Positions 25,346 through 37,194 of a DNA stretch of 64,000 nucleotides are shown piece after piece. This DNA is from Gordionus sp. m RMFG-2023. Its lineage: Eukaryota; Nematomorpha; Gordioida; Chordodea; Parachordodidae. How positions within the stretch are numbered: position 1 is the first letter of the stretch; each line of letters opens with the position of its first letter. The stretch lies in contig NC_088778.1 of assembly GCF_954871325.1 (NCBI RefSeq), forward strand, positions 21,251,120 to 21,315,119. The letters run 5' to 3'. The notes beneath the pieces were generated by a model. That model worked only from the letters and a program-made list of their open reading frames with translations. It did not search any database and was not told the origin of the DNA. The translations under genes and the position numbers were made by a program.

Positions 25346-26801
25346 AAGTTGGAAATATTTTTAGAAAATTTTTGAGTTTTTGGGATCAGTACCAAAAAGG
25401 CCATCAATTGTTAATTGAGTCTTTTTACTCTCTATTGTAAATACACATTTATGCCTTTTTAGTTGATTTGTGCCTAAAATAATTTAATAATATCATATAT
25501 TTTATGTATAAATATAACCTGTTGTTATATAATTATAAACACATATATATTTGAAAAATTGCAACTTATATAATTAAGTTTTTCTTTGTTTTCATCATAT
25601 ATAAATGAAAACTTTCCCAATAAAATATAATATTTTTATTTTACATATAAAATATTTGCGCCTTTTTTTATATAATATGTTTCAACATAAAATTAAATTT
25701 AGATATATTTTAAAGTTTTTCCAAGGCCCGACCAGACCTGACTAAATATTTTTTTAAAAATAGGCCCGGCCCAAAACCCATTACAGATCTCTAACAAGTA
25801 TCTAATAATTGATATTTTTGATAAATATCTTGTAACTTAAATACAAAATTTTTAAAATCTGTACTACATCCGAATTCAATTTACTAAATATTTCCCCAAC
25901 CCTGCTCTCAAACGACCGAATTCATTAAAGATGAAATGGATGTAAATCTTTAATTTATTAAATTTGATTTTTTCATTTTATTGTCTCGAATTGAATATTC
26001 AAAAAAAAATCTACATGAGCTGGGAAAACCCTTTAATTCAACTTACCTTTCATCTTTAATAAGAAAAAAAATCAGTTTTATATTTCTCTTTCAAATTTAA
26101 GTTAACTAAATATTAAAATATTAGTATAATACTTATTCTAAGAAGAAAGATGATATTTTTATAGAAATTCCTTATTATAAATCTCATATTCCTTCTTAAC
26201 ACTAAAAAATATAATAAAATTTAATTCATAAGCTATTAAAAGTTTTTTTTTTAAAAAGCTAAAATATTTGAAATTTTTAAATAACTTTAAAGTTAGTCTT
26301 CTTTAAAGTTTTAAGACTTTTGAAATAAGTTTTGAGCATATCCTAATTTATATAGTCTTATAAAAATTATATATTTATATCATGATTTTTTTCCAATAAT
26401 TACGGTAAGAAAAATAACTATAAGAATTTTGTTAAACTTGTAAGGAAATGTGTTATAACAAATCATATTTATACTTTAATCCTAAGTACTTGGGTTTATC
26501 TAATATTCAGTTAAAGATAGTCCTCCACCCTCGAGTTGATTATGTTATTTACAATATAATCATGAATCCAAATTGTTTGTTCATTACAATTATAAATAGT
26601 CATTATTTTGTTTGGGGAAAGGGGGGGGGGCATGGTGAAGTTTTTCCCCAAAAATTTTATAAAAGTCTTTATATTCGCTCTAGGTATTTAGCTATGTTAC
26701 ATTTCTATAAAAATAATTTTCGGTTATCCCTCATTTTTTATAAAAATGTTTTTTTCTGAAAATTTATAATTATCGAGAAGAACCAGGGCGAAACAATTGG
26801 T
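25346..26801. other. AT-rich DNA, no gene seen
   Basis: A hAT-like GGGCC fragment lies at 25720-25800 (AAGGCCCGACCAGACC, then AGGCCCGGCCC and CAGATCTCT). A G-run lies at 26621. No coding sequence was recognised up to the LTR element. Confidence 0.4.
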
Positions 26802-26807
26802 AACTAT

Positions 26808-27245
26808 TGTTGTTTATATATTATTTTTCTTGTAATTTTCGTATTCTGTTATATAACTTTTAATTTTGAGTAATCATTATCATTTTTTTTGTTAATTTAG
26901 CAAGTCATCATTATCATAAAAAAATTAATATTTTTTATTTTTTATAGAAGATTATTAATAAATCTTTATTTATTCAGAAAGAAGAAGTAGTATAAAAGAG
27001 GGAAAAAAAGAAGAAAAAAAGGGGATTATGAAATTATTATTATTAATATGATTGTTTAAAATTAATTTTGTCAAATTATTATTATTAAATTAGTTTGATT
27101 TAAAAAATTCTTAGATTATTAAAATATTATTCTTCAACATAGGTAGAATTATTATAACCCAAAAATCGTCACGTAAGAAATAAATAAAAGATTTCTTATT
27201 TGGCGTATATTAATTTTGTCATATTTTGTGCTCGTTTTATTTTTA
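26808..27245 (+). repeat. 5' LTR of the gypsy fossil
   Basis: About 438 bp, aligning with 36095-36549 over its length; shared words include GTTAATTTAGCAAGTCAT, TTTATTTATTCAGAA and AAAGATTTCTTATTTG. It begins TG directly after the AACTAT flank. Confidence 0.9.
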
Positions 27246-27295
27246 TATTGGTGGTCAAGATCTAGTGTACGGGATAAAATTTTTTGTGTAATTTT

Positions 27296-29490
27296 GAAAA
27301 CTAATTAGTAGGGAAAGCGTTATATATACGGAATAACGTTGAAAACTAATCAGTAGGGAAAGCGTTGTATATACGGAATAAGAAAACTAAGTAACAAATT
27401 GTGCTTACTGAATCAATTTACATACTATATTATTATATTACCATTTCTTTTTATTATAACTTGTATTTACCGAGTCAATTTATAGGATGCTATAGTAAAA
27501 AAAAACTTACGAAGTAAAAGGTTGAGAGCGAGGTGACCTTAATCGAAAATATTATTAGTACAGAATGTTTACTTGAGGCGGTAAATTAATACCGATATAT
27601 ATATATAAATATCTTAAAAAGAGATGATAGTTTTCAAGTTTTATATCTTAATAAAAAAGACATATTAGTTTAAGTTTTATAATTTATTCATTACATATAA
27701 ATATTCTATTGAACTACCGTATTCAGGGTCATGATTATACACAGACTAATCCCCATTCTACAGGCTAATTTCTCCCAATACCGACTAATAGAGAGACCAT
27801 AACATTCTCAGGGCAAGACCTTCCTCGCTTGTCAATATGGTGGAGTATAGGGGCACCAGCCTATTGGAAGCTGGTGGAGAGAGAGAGTGGATACGACCTT
27901 CGCGCATCTGGTATGGCACTGAACGAAGAGACGCTTGTTTTAAGAAAGATTGATGTCAGACTCGATATATGGGAATTTTAAATTCACATAATTGCGAAAA
28001 AATGGCCGGGCCGGCAGGTCTCTGGTAAAATCTAACAAAAACTGTAAATACATTCTTTTTTTGATAATCAAAACAGTTTTTAAAGGCTCTTAATTTTATT
28101 TTTCTTTGTTTAACATTTATATTAAATAACAATGATTAGTAAAGTAATATATGACTGGCCTGTGGTAATATAATAATTAAATTAAAACCATTATTGTTTA
28201 TTATTATTATATTATTCCAATTAATATAGTGTAAGTTATACCTTTCTCATATATTTCTAAGTCAAGGGTATAACTATAAAAAAAAGCTATATTGTATTGT
28301 TAGGTTGACATCTCTCCATTATTCATATATAATGTAATTTATACCTTTCTACGTTAAAGGTATAATTACGTTAAAAAAAACTATTATGGATAACTATTAG
28401 CACCAAATTATACATTTCTTATATATTTCTAAATCAAGGGTATAATTACGAAAAAAATGCTATAATGGTTTGCTAGCTTGACCCCTCCCCACTCCACGCC
28501 CAATTTATTTATTTGTGTATACTAATTATTGTTATTTAACTATTTCTCCCAGATTTTTTCTTCTCAATTTTATATAACATTGGTGTCATACATACCCCTT
28601 AATACAAATGATAATTCTTGTTATTATATTTTATCCCCTACTTTTCCCAGTTTTTATGATAATTTTCACAAATTTATTGATTGTTTTATCAAAATTAAAT
28701 TCCTTACTGTTGAATGTATTGATTAATTGTTTCATTGAATATGGAAACAATAAATTATTATAATACATTATAATAATTGATTGTATACAAAAATATATAC
28801 ACTATTTATGCCCCTTTTATTATTCCTTACTTAAGTTATCACTCTCATGCCAAGCGAGTTCCTTCCCTATATTACTCTTTCATCGTTTTGATACTTATTT
28901 TTTTTTTGTGAAGTGATGCATGTTACAGATTAGTAACAAATTGTGCTTACTTAATCAATTTACGTATTATATTATTATATATTATATTATCTTTTCTTTT
29001 TATTATGACTTGTTTACCGAATCAATTTATATTACTTTTTTGCAAAATGTTTACTTGAGGCGGTAAATTAACACCGATGTATGTAAATATTGTGTAAAGA
29101 GATATAAATTATAAGTTTTATATCTTAATAAAAAAGTCATATTCATTTTAGTTTTATAATATATTCATTCCATATCAATATTATTGTGAACTTCTTGAGG
29201 CGAGTGAATTTTCTACACAGACTAATCCCCATTCTACAGGCTAATTTTCACTAATACCAACTAATAGAGAGACCATAACAATTCTCAGGGCAAGACTTTC
29301 CCCACTTGTCAATAGTAGGTAAAGCGTTGTGTATATGGAATAACGTTGAAAACTAATTAGTAGTGAAAGCGTTTTATATACGGAATAACGTTGAAAACTT
29401 ATTAGTAGGGAAAGCGTTGTATATACGGTATAACATTGAAAACTAATTAGTAGGGAAAGCGTTGTATATATGGAATAACGTTGAAAATTT
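27296..29490 (+). repeat. Repeats in the leader of the gypsy fossil
   Basis: A unit of about 45 bp (GAAAACTAATTAGTAGGGAA, then AGCGTTGTATATACGGAATA) occurs twice at 27296-27389 and four to five times at 29310-29490. A larger direct repeat of some 400 bp (27391-27838 and 28933-29314) shares GTAACAAATTGTGCTTACT, TTACTTGAGGCGGTAAATTA and ACACAGACTAATCCCCATTC. Between its copies lie a GGGCC-type MITE end (CCGGCAGGTCTCTG, to 28032) and a loose triplicated motif (28220-28470, TATAATTACG). Confidence 0.85.
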
Positions 29491-30299
29491 GTGTAACGCG
29501 TGAGTTTATTTTTTTTATCAGGAGAGGTATACCGTGCGGCCGAATTACATGGAAGTACTGCCCAAATTATTGTCTGTTACACAGAATTCATATTTTTAAA
29601 GTCTGTTACACGGAAGGGCGGCCCAAATTTTTGTCATATATAGACGTATCGTGCGGAAGTGCTGTTTTTTTCAGAGATCATTGAAGAAACCGTCGAATAC
29701 ATGATTTATAAAATTTCAAGACGTAAACTTAACCACATCTCATAGAAAATAAATTTAGTTTTTTGTAAAAAGTGGTGGGTTTATATGTGTATCATTGGGC
29801 TATTTACACTATTGATATTGTCTTATCAGCTTATATTACAATTAACCAAAATATTATTTTGAAGTTAATCATAAATTTTTTATAGAGTGGTGATAAAGAG
29901 TTTAAAATTTGTAAAATACTGGGAAATACAATATAATATTTTTGGGGCGTTGAATGTGTTATTAATATGGATGTGTAGTTAATCCTGGGAAGAAGTATTG
30001 GGAGAAGCCGAAGCGTTAGGATAAAGTGGCAAACTTTGACAATTAAAGGAACAATGGAGATGAAGATATGATGCGACATGGTTACCGGTGCAAGAATTAA
30101 TCAAAGGGTAAACTGATAGTGATATGAAGGATTAAATAGGAATAAAAAGATAAATAACCCGGAGAATGGAAATTGGTATAGGGGATTTGAATATAATAAA
30201 ATGTTGGGGCCATATAGAGGACCAAGAGAAAATTCACAGAGAAGAAGAATGGAGATGAGAAGGGGTTTTGAGGCGCGCGGAAGAGGGAATATGAATTAA

Positions 30300-30480
30300 A
30301 ATTTTTATAATTGCTGAAGACAAGGTCGGGAAACTAAATGTTTTGAATGTGGAAAAAAATTTGGGCATAAAGCCCCGTATTGTAAACGAGAAAAGCTGCG
30401 TTGTGCAGGTTGCAGGAGATTGGTCACAATAAAGAGGAATGGGTCAAAATGCTTCAAATGTGCGGACTATTGGGAGTGAG
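30300..30480 (+). pseudogene. gag zinc-knuckle region of the gypsy fossil
   Basis: The plus strand encodes a Cys/His knuckle of the CCHC type (CFECGKKFGHKAPYC) followed by further Cys pairs (CAGC, CFKC), as at the end of gag in Ty3/gypsy elements. The rest of gag upstream is too decayed to outline. This is a fossil. Confidence 0.7.
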
Positions 30481-30652
30481 AAAAGTGCAAGAATCATTGT
30501 GCCTAATATAAAAGAAAGCGAAGGGCAAAATATGGAATGCTTTAGATGGCGGAAGAGGAGACATGTGGCGAGGGAATGTGGAAATTTGTGACTCTATGAT
30601 GGCAATATAAATAAACGGGTCATGGCAAGGAAGTTAAAGGAGCAAGGGGTGT

Positions 30653-30949
30653 GTGCATGAAAAGATAAAATTAAAGGGATGTGTAAATATGATACACGAA
30701 GGAATAATACCTGACCCTTGTCCAAGAGTAATGATAAATTACTATGGGAGTATAGTACCAATGCTATTTGACACGGGAGCGGTTATTTCGGTAATTAGAT
30801 ATGATAGATATCGGAGTCCGTGGCCCGATGAGTTGATCGAAAACGAAGGATTAGGAATACGGCAATTCGATGGATCCCAAGTATCGGTAATGGGGAGAAT
30901 TAAAATAGAAGCAATGGTGAGAGAAAGATTGGAGTTTGTGGATTATTAA
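30653..30949 (+). pseudogene. Aspartic protease region of the gypsy fossil
   Basis: The frame reads MLFDTGAVISVI, with the D-T-G active-site triad of retroviral-type proteases, followed by a glycine-rich flap-like part (DGSQVSVMGRI). It sits between the gag finger and RT, as expected. This is a fossil. Confidence 0.75.
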
Positions 30950-31303
30950 TCAAAGGGTTAAAGCGGTAATGGGGTGGGACTGGATCAAGCGAATAGGGCC
31001 ATGGTAAAGTTTTTTGGGAGTGTATGCATAGTGGGGCGTCTTTGTACCAATAACTAGACAAGATGTGTATGGAGACATATCAGAGAATTACGTGGAAGCA
31101 TTACCAGAAATCGAGGCAGCCTATAGTAGGAATAGGGAGGGAAGAGAGCGAGGAAGTATCATAGAGCTAAGGAAAGAAGCTGCGAATGAGAGGAGAGTAT
31201 TCTTAGGAGATGAGAGAATAAGAGAAGTTCATTCTAAAGGGGAAATAGAGGCGCATAATTCTAGGGGGAAAAAAGGAAGGAATAATTCTAACAGAGAAAT
31301 CGG

Positions 31304-31400
31304 CGGAATTCATTGTGGAGTAATCGGGGGGACTCAGTGGAGAGTAATCGGAGGGACTCATTGGGGAGTAATCGGTGGGACTCATTTAGAAGTAATAGGA
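31304..31400 (+). repeat. 24-bp tandem repeat in the protease-RT spacer
   Basis: Four units of GGGACTCA(T/G)TGG followed by AGTAATCGG repeat in register, encoding GGTQWRVIGGTHWGVIGGT-like repeats. The surrounding 31060-31680 is strongly purine-rich on the plus strand (many GAGA and GGAA runs), unlike the flanking DNA. Confidence 0.85.
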
Positions 31401-31729
31401 GAAAAATTGGGGGGACTGTTATAGGGAAAATAGGCATGATCTTTAGGGAAGAATACGATGGGAATTCTTTAAAGGAAATAGAGGTCAGAGGAATGAACGG
31501 GGAAACCAAGAAAATGGAAAGAAAAGGCGGAGAAAGAGAGGGTATTCAAGGAGTGGAGATGGAAATGAATCTGCATAGCGACATGAAATTTCGGTATAAA
31601 GAGATGGAATTAGGAATGATCAAAGTGTAAAAAGGAGTGCGTAAATTAGTGGATAATTATCAAGAGATTTTCGATGAAGGGCAAGGGTGTCTGAGAGATT
31701 ATGAAGTAGATATTAAAATGAAGGAGTGA

Positions 31730-32883
31730 TGTGTGCCAAAATTTTGTGGATTGCGACGATTACCGTTCGTGAAGAGAAGTGATTGGATTAATGGGTAAAG
31801 AAGGGAGTTAAGTGTCAGGTGAAATATAGCGAGTGGGCAATGTTGTTGGTGCCGGTGAAGAAGACCAACGGAAAGCTACGTTTGTGCACAGATTTCTTGA
31901 AATATCCCTTGCCGCGAATTGAAGTAATATTGGCCAGTTTATAGGGAAGTGTATATTTTTTAAAGGTGGATTTTTCAAATGCCTGCTTGCAATTGCAGGT
32001 GAAGTCAGAGGTGCATAATCTATAGACTATTAATACGCCGAAAAGGTTTTACGCATTTTAGGTTATCTTTTAGACTTAGCGTTTCGGCACCAGACGATGT
32101 CAGCAGTGTTACAAGGCCTAGAAGGAGTTTTTTTATTATCTGGATGATGTATTGGTGAGGGGAAAAACTCCTGAACAACATAAAAATAGGTTGGAGGAGG
32201 TGTTTAGAAGAATTAAAAAGAAGGAGTTTTGGTCAAGCGTTGAAAAAAGTGTGATAGAAGTGACAGAAGTCGTATATTTAAGGCATAAAATCACTGGAAA
32301 GGAGGTGAGGCCATTGGACAAAAACATGACTGGGATTACGAGTATGCTGAGACCAAATATTAAAGAGGAGGTGCAGGCTTTTCTTGTAATGGTAAATTAA
32401 TATCACCGATTTGTGGAGGGTATCGCGCAAATAGCGGCGCCATTGTATAAATTGTTAAAGAAAGAGAAAAATTTGAATGGGAGAATGAACAGGAGGGGGC
32501 CTTTGAGGAGTCATAATCTATGATCGGTAGAGAATCAGTTTTATAATAATGATTTGGAAGTGGTGTTAGCCGTAGATGCGTCGGTCGGAGGTATTTCTCA
32601 AGAATTTTTAAAGAGAGACAACTAGGTATTCGGTTATCGAGCAAGAAGCGTTAGCGGTCATTTTTGAACTGACAAAATGCCCAGAGTACTTAATAGGCAT
32701 CTTTTTAGGAAGGAAAATAAAGAGCAAATGTTATCGCCTAGACTACAGAGATGGTTATTAATGGTTACCAGTTTTGATGTCCAGCTGAAATATCGGCGAG
32801 GAAGAGAAATTTATTTACCGGATATTCTTTCTAGTGTTGAGCGGGAGAGGATTTGGAGAGAGTGGGTCAAAAGGTATGGATGA
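31730..32883 (+). pseudogene. Reverse transcriptase and RNase H region of the gypsy fossil
   Basis: Pieces of Ty3/gypsy RT are readable: a connection region (CLRHKIT-like, then VRPLDKNMTGI) and YHRFVEGIAQIAAPLYKLLK with its classic N-Y-Y-R-R-F-I relative. RNase H words follow (LEVVLAVDAS, then IEQEALAVI), ending YRRGREIYLPDILS. The parts lie in several frames; this is a fossil. Confidence 0.8.
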
Positions 32884-33099
32884 GGAGAGTGAGTACGGAT
32901 TGAATGGTAGGAATATCTAAAGGACCTGCCACGTGGGAACAACTCAAAAAGGCCACTTTAAAAGATCGCGAATTAACACGTGTCAAAGCATGCATAAAGG
33001 CGGGAAACATGGCGAGACAGTGACAAAACTTTTAAATATATAGATTGGCCTTAGTAGATGAATGTGAGGTACGAGACAGTAGCATCGCTAAGGAGAGCG

Positions 33100-34929
33100 C
33101 AGGGACTCGAGCCCCCTGAAAAATTTGTATAGCCCCCTGAAGGAAAATTTTTTTTTTAATGACTCCTTAATATCCCCTTGAACTAAAAATAAATTTTTTT
33201 TAATTGCTCCCTGAACAATTTCTTTTATAATTCTATTGAATAAATTATATTTTCACTATGTCAGCTTGCGATCAAATTCTGTGTTAAAAATATTTCAATA
33301 TCACTCACTAAATATTAATTTATCATTAACAGTTGAATCTTAATTGACTTTTATTATATAACACTAATTAAATTTATATAATCATTTATAATAATTGAAA
33401 ATTAGCAAATTTAATTGTAATTAACCGAGTTTAACATCACAACTATATTATTGATTTTTAAATTTAATTATCATGTCTCTTTCTAAAATTATTTTCAAGG
33501 TCAAAATCCAAATATATAAGAGATTTATTTATAAAAAGTAAGTAGACATATAGTTTATAATCCTCTATTATATATAATTATTTATAAAATATTAGGTAAA
33601 ATGCCACTTTTGCAGACGTATTTGACAGTTATATAATATATTACAGTTAATATTTTTAAAATTTTACTAATCAATGCTTTTGATAATAAATATAAGTAAC
33701 AATTTGCATTCAACTATTTAACGCCATCTATGTATTTTAAATTATTATAATTAAACATCTTATTATTTAACCCACAATGGATGTAATAAATTAGATATCT
33801 TTTCTACTCTTTTTATACATGTTTTTTAGGAAAGCTATTTTTTTCTTCTTTGAAAAACAGTTTTGAGTTAAATTTTTAATACGAATATATTTTAGATATT
33901 ATTACAAACTACTATTATTTTAAGATATAATATACCAATACCAACTAGTGGTGCGACAATGATATATAAATTTTAATTACTTTCATCATACAACTATGGT
34001 TCTTATTTTATAGTTATAAAATGTTTCATTTCTAATATGGCATATTTTCCATGTAAATAGTTCAAGGCTTCAATATATTTGCATAATTTATTCTATTTTA
34101 GTTTTTTTGTTTCATCAATTTTTCTAACATAATAAATTCTGATATGGGTTATCATCGTGAGTGTCATGGCTATGACTGTATATTAACCAGCATCTATTAT
34201 TTGTGTAGCTATGTAATTTAAGATTATTACTACAGCTGCTGAGAGCATAGATTGCATATTTTAGATATGCAATAATGGTCAACTGTGTAGTCGTTTATAT
34301 ATCATTAAAAATGGAAGATAATCTTTTAGAAATTTGATATCTCACAATAATTTCCTCGTAGCTTCCATCATGTCATCTAAGAGGAAGCTCTACAATATAG
34401 TTTTATGATTTGGATTGGTCGTTAATATTCTCTTCTTCAAGAATTGTTAATTTGGCAAGTCCTATAAATTTTTTCTTATTAGTCCATTCTATAAAACATT
34501 GTGTAAAATGGTAATAGAGACTTATTAGTTTCATGACCTTTTGTCAATGTACGTTGCTTAGAATTATATAGCCTTATGTGGTTTTTAAAAACCATAATCA
34601 ATTGAGGCATATGTATGAATTAATTAACCTTTTTTATCACTTGTAATTCTTTAGAAGCAAAATTATTTTATATCAACCATCGAAAATATTTTATACTGTA
34701 ATAAATAGATTTTGTATTAAAAAATATTATTTTTATAAATGTCTTGTTTAATTATTTATATGTTAGTTTATTTTGTATGCAAAATATAATAAATGACAAA
34801 ATATGAAATTCAGAATAATTGTTTAGAGTTAACAATTTTTAAAAAAGTATAATATAAAACCCGGCCGACCCCCCATAAAATTTTTCTAGTTGAGCCTCCC
34901 TGAGATTGCAAAGACTAGCGACGCCCCTG
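33100..34929 (+). mobile_element. R1 dispersed repeat, full-length reference copy (1.83 kb)
   Basis: R1 starts CAGGGACTCGAGCCCCCTGA and ends TAGCGACGCCCCTG, so its termini form a short inverted repeat, CAGGG(G/A)C. The inside is AT-rich, with conserved blocks shared by copies at 22370, 24296 and 55703. It interrupts the integrase of the gypsy fossil, so it moved after that element landed. A degenerate repeat GTACGAG(A/G)(C/G)AGTAG occurs on both sides (33069-33082 and 34930-34943). The class is unknown: termini recall hAT or similar cut-and-paste transposons, but no 8-bp duplication abuts the ends and no transposase is recognised. Confidence 0.85.
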
Positions 34930-35668
34930 GTACGAGGGAGTAGAGGTATATTACCGCTCAAATTAAGCGACGCCGCTGTGTTGACAATGATTCATACGGG
35001 GCATCAGTGGAGAAGATGAAACAATGGGGCCGAGAATATGTGTAGGAGCCAGGGATGAATAGAGATATCAAGAATATCATCAGTGTTTGATGTATACATG
35101 GGCTAAGATTCTCCGTAAAGATAAGAAAAGTGTTTGGCCAAGGCCTACCCTGCTATGGGAGCGGATACACATTGACTTTTTCGACTTTAAAAATAAGATT
35201 TATATACTCGTGGTGGGCGCTTACTCAAAATGGGTGAAGTGCGAAGAAGTAAGAGGGCTAACGACTCAAGTGGTAATGAAAACGTTGAAAAATCTATTGG
35301 CCAGGTTCGGAGTGCTCGAACGATAGTATCTGACAGAGGTCCAGCTTTTATCAATGAATAGTTAAGACGTTTTGCGTGGAAACCGAGGTAAAACATATTT
35401 TAGCACCGCCTATCATCCCAGCTCAAATGGTTAGGAGGAGAGGATGGTGTCGATTATCAAAAACTGGTTAAGAAAATCAAAGTATGGAGGAAGGAAAATT
35501 TTAATAGCAATGGCATATTACAACAATAGTCGAAAGGGAACAAATCAATCTCCAGCAGAGAAGTTTTTAGAGAGAAGAACTAGGATATTATTAGATTTAT
35601 TAAAGCAGAAACCGAGTCAAGAGGTGGAAGAGGAGATATGTGAGACACCTGAGTTTGAAGTGGGATAG
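34930..35668 (+). pseudogene. Integrase region of the gypsy fossil
   Basis: The plus strand reads the core start WPRPTLLWERIHIDFFDF, VVGAYSKWVKCEEV and LARFGV, then a C-terminal part (AMAYYNNSRKGTNQSPAEKF) that matches the usual Y-N-x-x-H-x-x-T-x-x-S-P-A block. The zinc-binding N-terminal part is split by the R1 insertion (33100-34929). This is a fossil. Confidence 0.8.
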
Positions 35669-36094
35669 ACCGCGTGGGCTAGAATATATAGAGCAAGGAG
35701 ATGGGAAGCCGGGTGGTGATCATGGAAAATTGGACACAAATTAAATCGAGTAAAATTCACCGATGGAAGAGAGGGAATACGGTATCGAGATCAATTGAAA
35801 AGGGGAATTGATTACGATGGGGAGTATGAACAGGAGAAATTAAGTGATTGGAAATTTGTGGTAGAAAAATACATAATAAAGTGCTTAATATATCCGATGA
35901 AAATCTAAGAGGGGCAACTAAAGCAAAGATGTGTCAACTGATAATTAAAGATGGATCAGCGATTACCGGCGAACAAGGGGAGGATACTCAAAAAGCTAAC
36001 AACCGTTGAAATTCGTGAAAACATCATGAAAAGACATTAAATATGCCGGGGAAGAGATTGAAGTGCGACGTTTGGTTTTCGATTAGTGGGGGCG

Positions 36095-36549
36095 TGTTGT
36101 ATACATTTTTTTTCTTGAAATTTGCATATTAATTGTCATATAATTTTTATTTTGTGTTTGCATCATTTTTTGTTAATTTAGCAAGTCATTATTATCATAT
36201 AAAAATTAATTTTTTTTATTTTTATGATTAGAAAAGATTATTAATAAATATTTATTTATTCAGAAGGAAGAAATAGTATAAAAGAGGGAAAACAGAGGAA
36301 AATAAGGGGATTATGAAATTATTATTATTATGATGATTGTTTAAAATTAGTTTTGTCAAATTATTGTTATTAAATTAGTATTGTTAAATTTAAAATAAAA
36401 AAATTCTTAGATTATTAAAATAATATTCTTCGACTTATGTAGAATTATTATAACCCCAAAATCAAATGTAAGAAATTAATAAAAGATTTCTTATTTGACG
36501 TATAAATTTTGGCATATTTTGTGGTCTCATATGTCTCGTTTTATTTTCA
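36095..36549 (+). repeat. 3' LTR of the gypsy fossil
   Basis: About 455 bp, starting TGTTGT right after a GTGGGGGCG purine-rich stretch and ending CA before the AACTAT flank. It differs from the 5' LTR by scattered substitutions and small gaps. Confidence 0.9.
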
Positions 36550-36556
36550 AACTATA

Positions 36557-36778
36557 CAGTGTTGTGATAATTTAATGAAACATATTGACGATTAAGTTAA
36601 AACCCATCCATATAAAATTATAATCTTTGCAAAAATAATTAAAATAACAAAAGGAATAATAAAAGAAATTTCAATAATGCTTTGTCTACATTTTAATTAT
36701 TTTTGCAAAGATGATAATTTTATATGGATGGGTTTTAATTTAATCGTCAATATGTTTCATTAAATCATCACAACACTG
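36557..36778. mobile_element. mariner/Tc1-type hairpin MITE, 222 bp
   Basis: Arms of about 88 bp are inverted with only three or four differences, beginning CAGTGTTGTGATAATTTAAT, around a loop of about 45 bp. TA dinucleotides at 36555-36556 and 36779-36780 are the target duplication of the Tc1/mariner group. It is inserted right beside the 3' LTR, in or next to its target duplication. The arm match suggests it is young compared with its neighbours. Confidence 0.92.
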
Positions 36779-36780
36779 TA

Positions 36781-37194
36781 ATTAAAGAAATAAAATAGCA
36801 CATTTTGATTATATGCACACCATATATATCAATTATTCCTCACTTTTGCAACTATGTTTAAAATTTATATTCCATATAGTCACGTAGTCAGCAGGAGGGG
36901 GCAGGGAGGAAATCTCCACCCCATAAAAAAAAATGTTTCAAATAGGTTATATTATATTTTAAATTTTAGCAAAAAGTTTAAATTAATTCATATTCTTCCT
37001 TATATTACGAAAATTTAAAGTATTTCTTATGACATTTTTTTTTAAACTTGAACATTGATAGATACAAGAAAACAGGGCGTCGTTAGCTAGGTGATTTGGA
37101 TGCCAAGGCACTCCATTTTTCAAATTAGCCCCAATTTTGAAAAATCGATTCCAACCTATTTTTAAATAATACCCACGTAAATTTCTAATGGGCT
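36781..37194. other. Spacer with a G-rich transposon end
   Basis: 36875-36925 (CACGTAGTCAGCAGGAGGGG) resembles the GGCGTAGC...GGGGG termini of hAT MITEs such as 50232. No partner end was found, and the minus-strand open stretch 36983-37201 shows no protein likeness. Confidence 0.4.

Larger units (their letters stand above)
26808..36549 (+). mobile_element. Ty3/gypsy LTR retrotransposon fossil, both LTRs present
   Basis: Two direct LTRs bound the element, starting TGTTGT. The outer flanks are AACTAT on both sides (26802-26807 and 36550-36555), a 6-bp target duplication that fixes the insertion. Parts in order: leader with repeats (27246-29500), a gag region ending in Cys-rich finger sequence (about 30330-30480), protease, RT, RNase H and integrase. 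The R1 element 33100-34929 is inserted in the integrase region. No envelope gene was seen. A G-rich polypurine-like run precedes the 3' LTR. By eye the LTRs differ at around a tenth of positions plus small gaps, so it is old. All domains are broken, with well over ten breaks in total. Confidence 0.92.

Noticed and set aside
26448-26759. 103-codon plus-strand open frame
   Set aside because: It runs through a poly-G tract and AT-rich sequence and shows no protein-like motif.
27296-27389. Short direct repeats resembling a CRISPR array
   Set aside because: The 45-bp units abut without spacers and lie inside an LTR element of an animal genome.
31203-31509. Minus-strand frames with Ser/Pro-rich repeats
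   Set aside because: They are the reverse of the 24-bp tandem repeat and purine-rich spacer in the gypsy fossil; the repeats alone keep them open.
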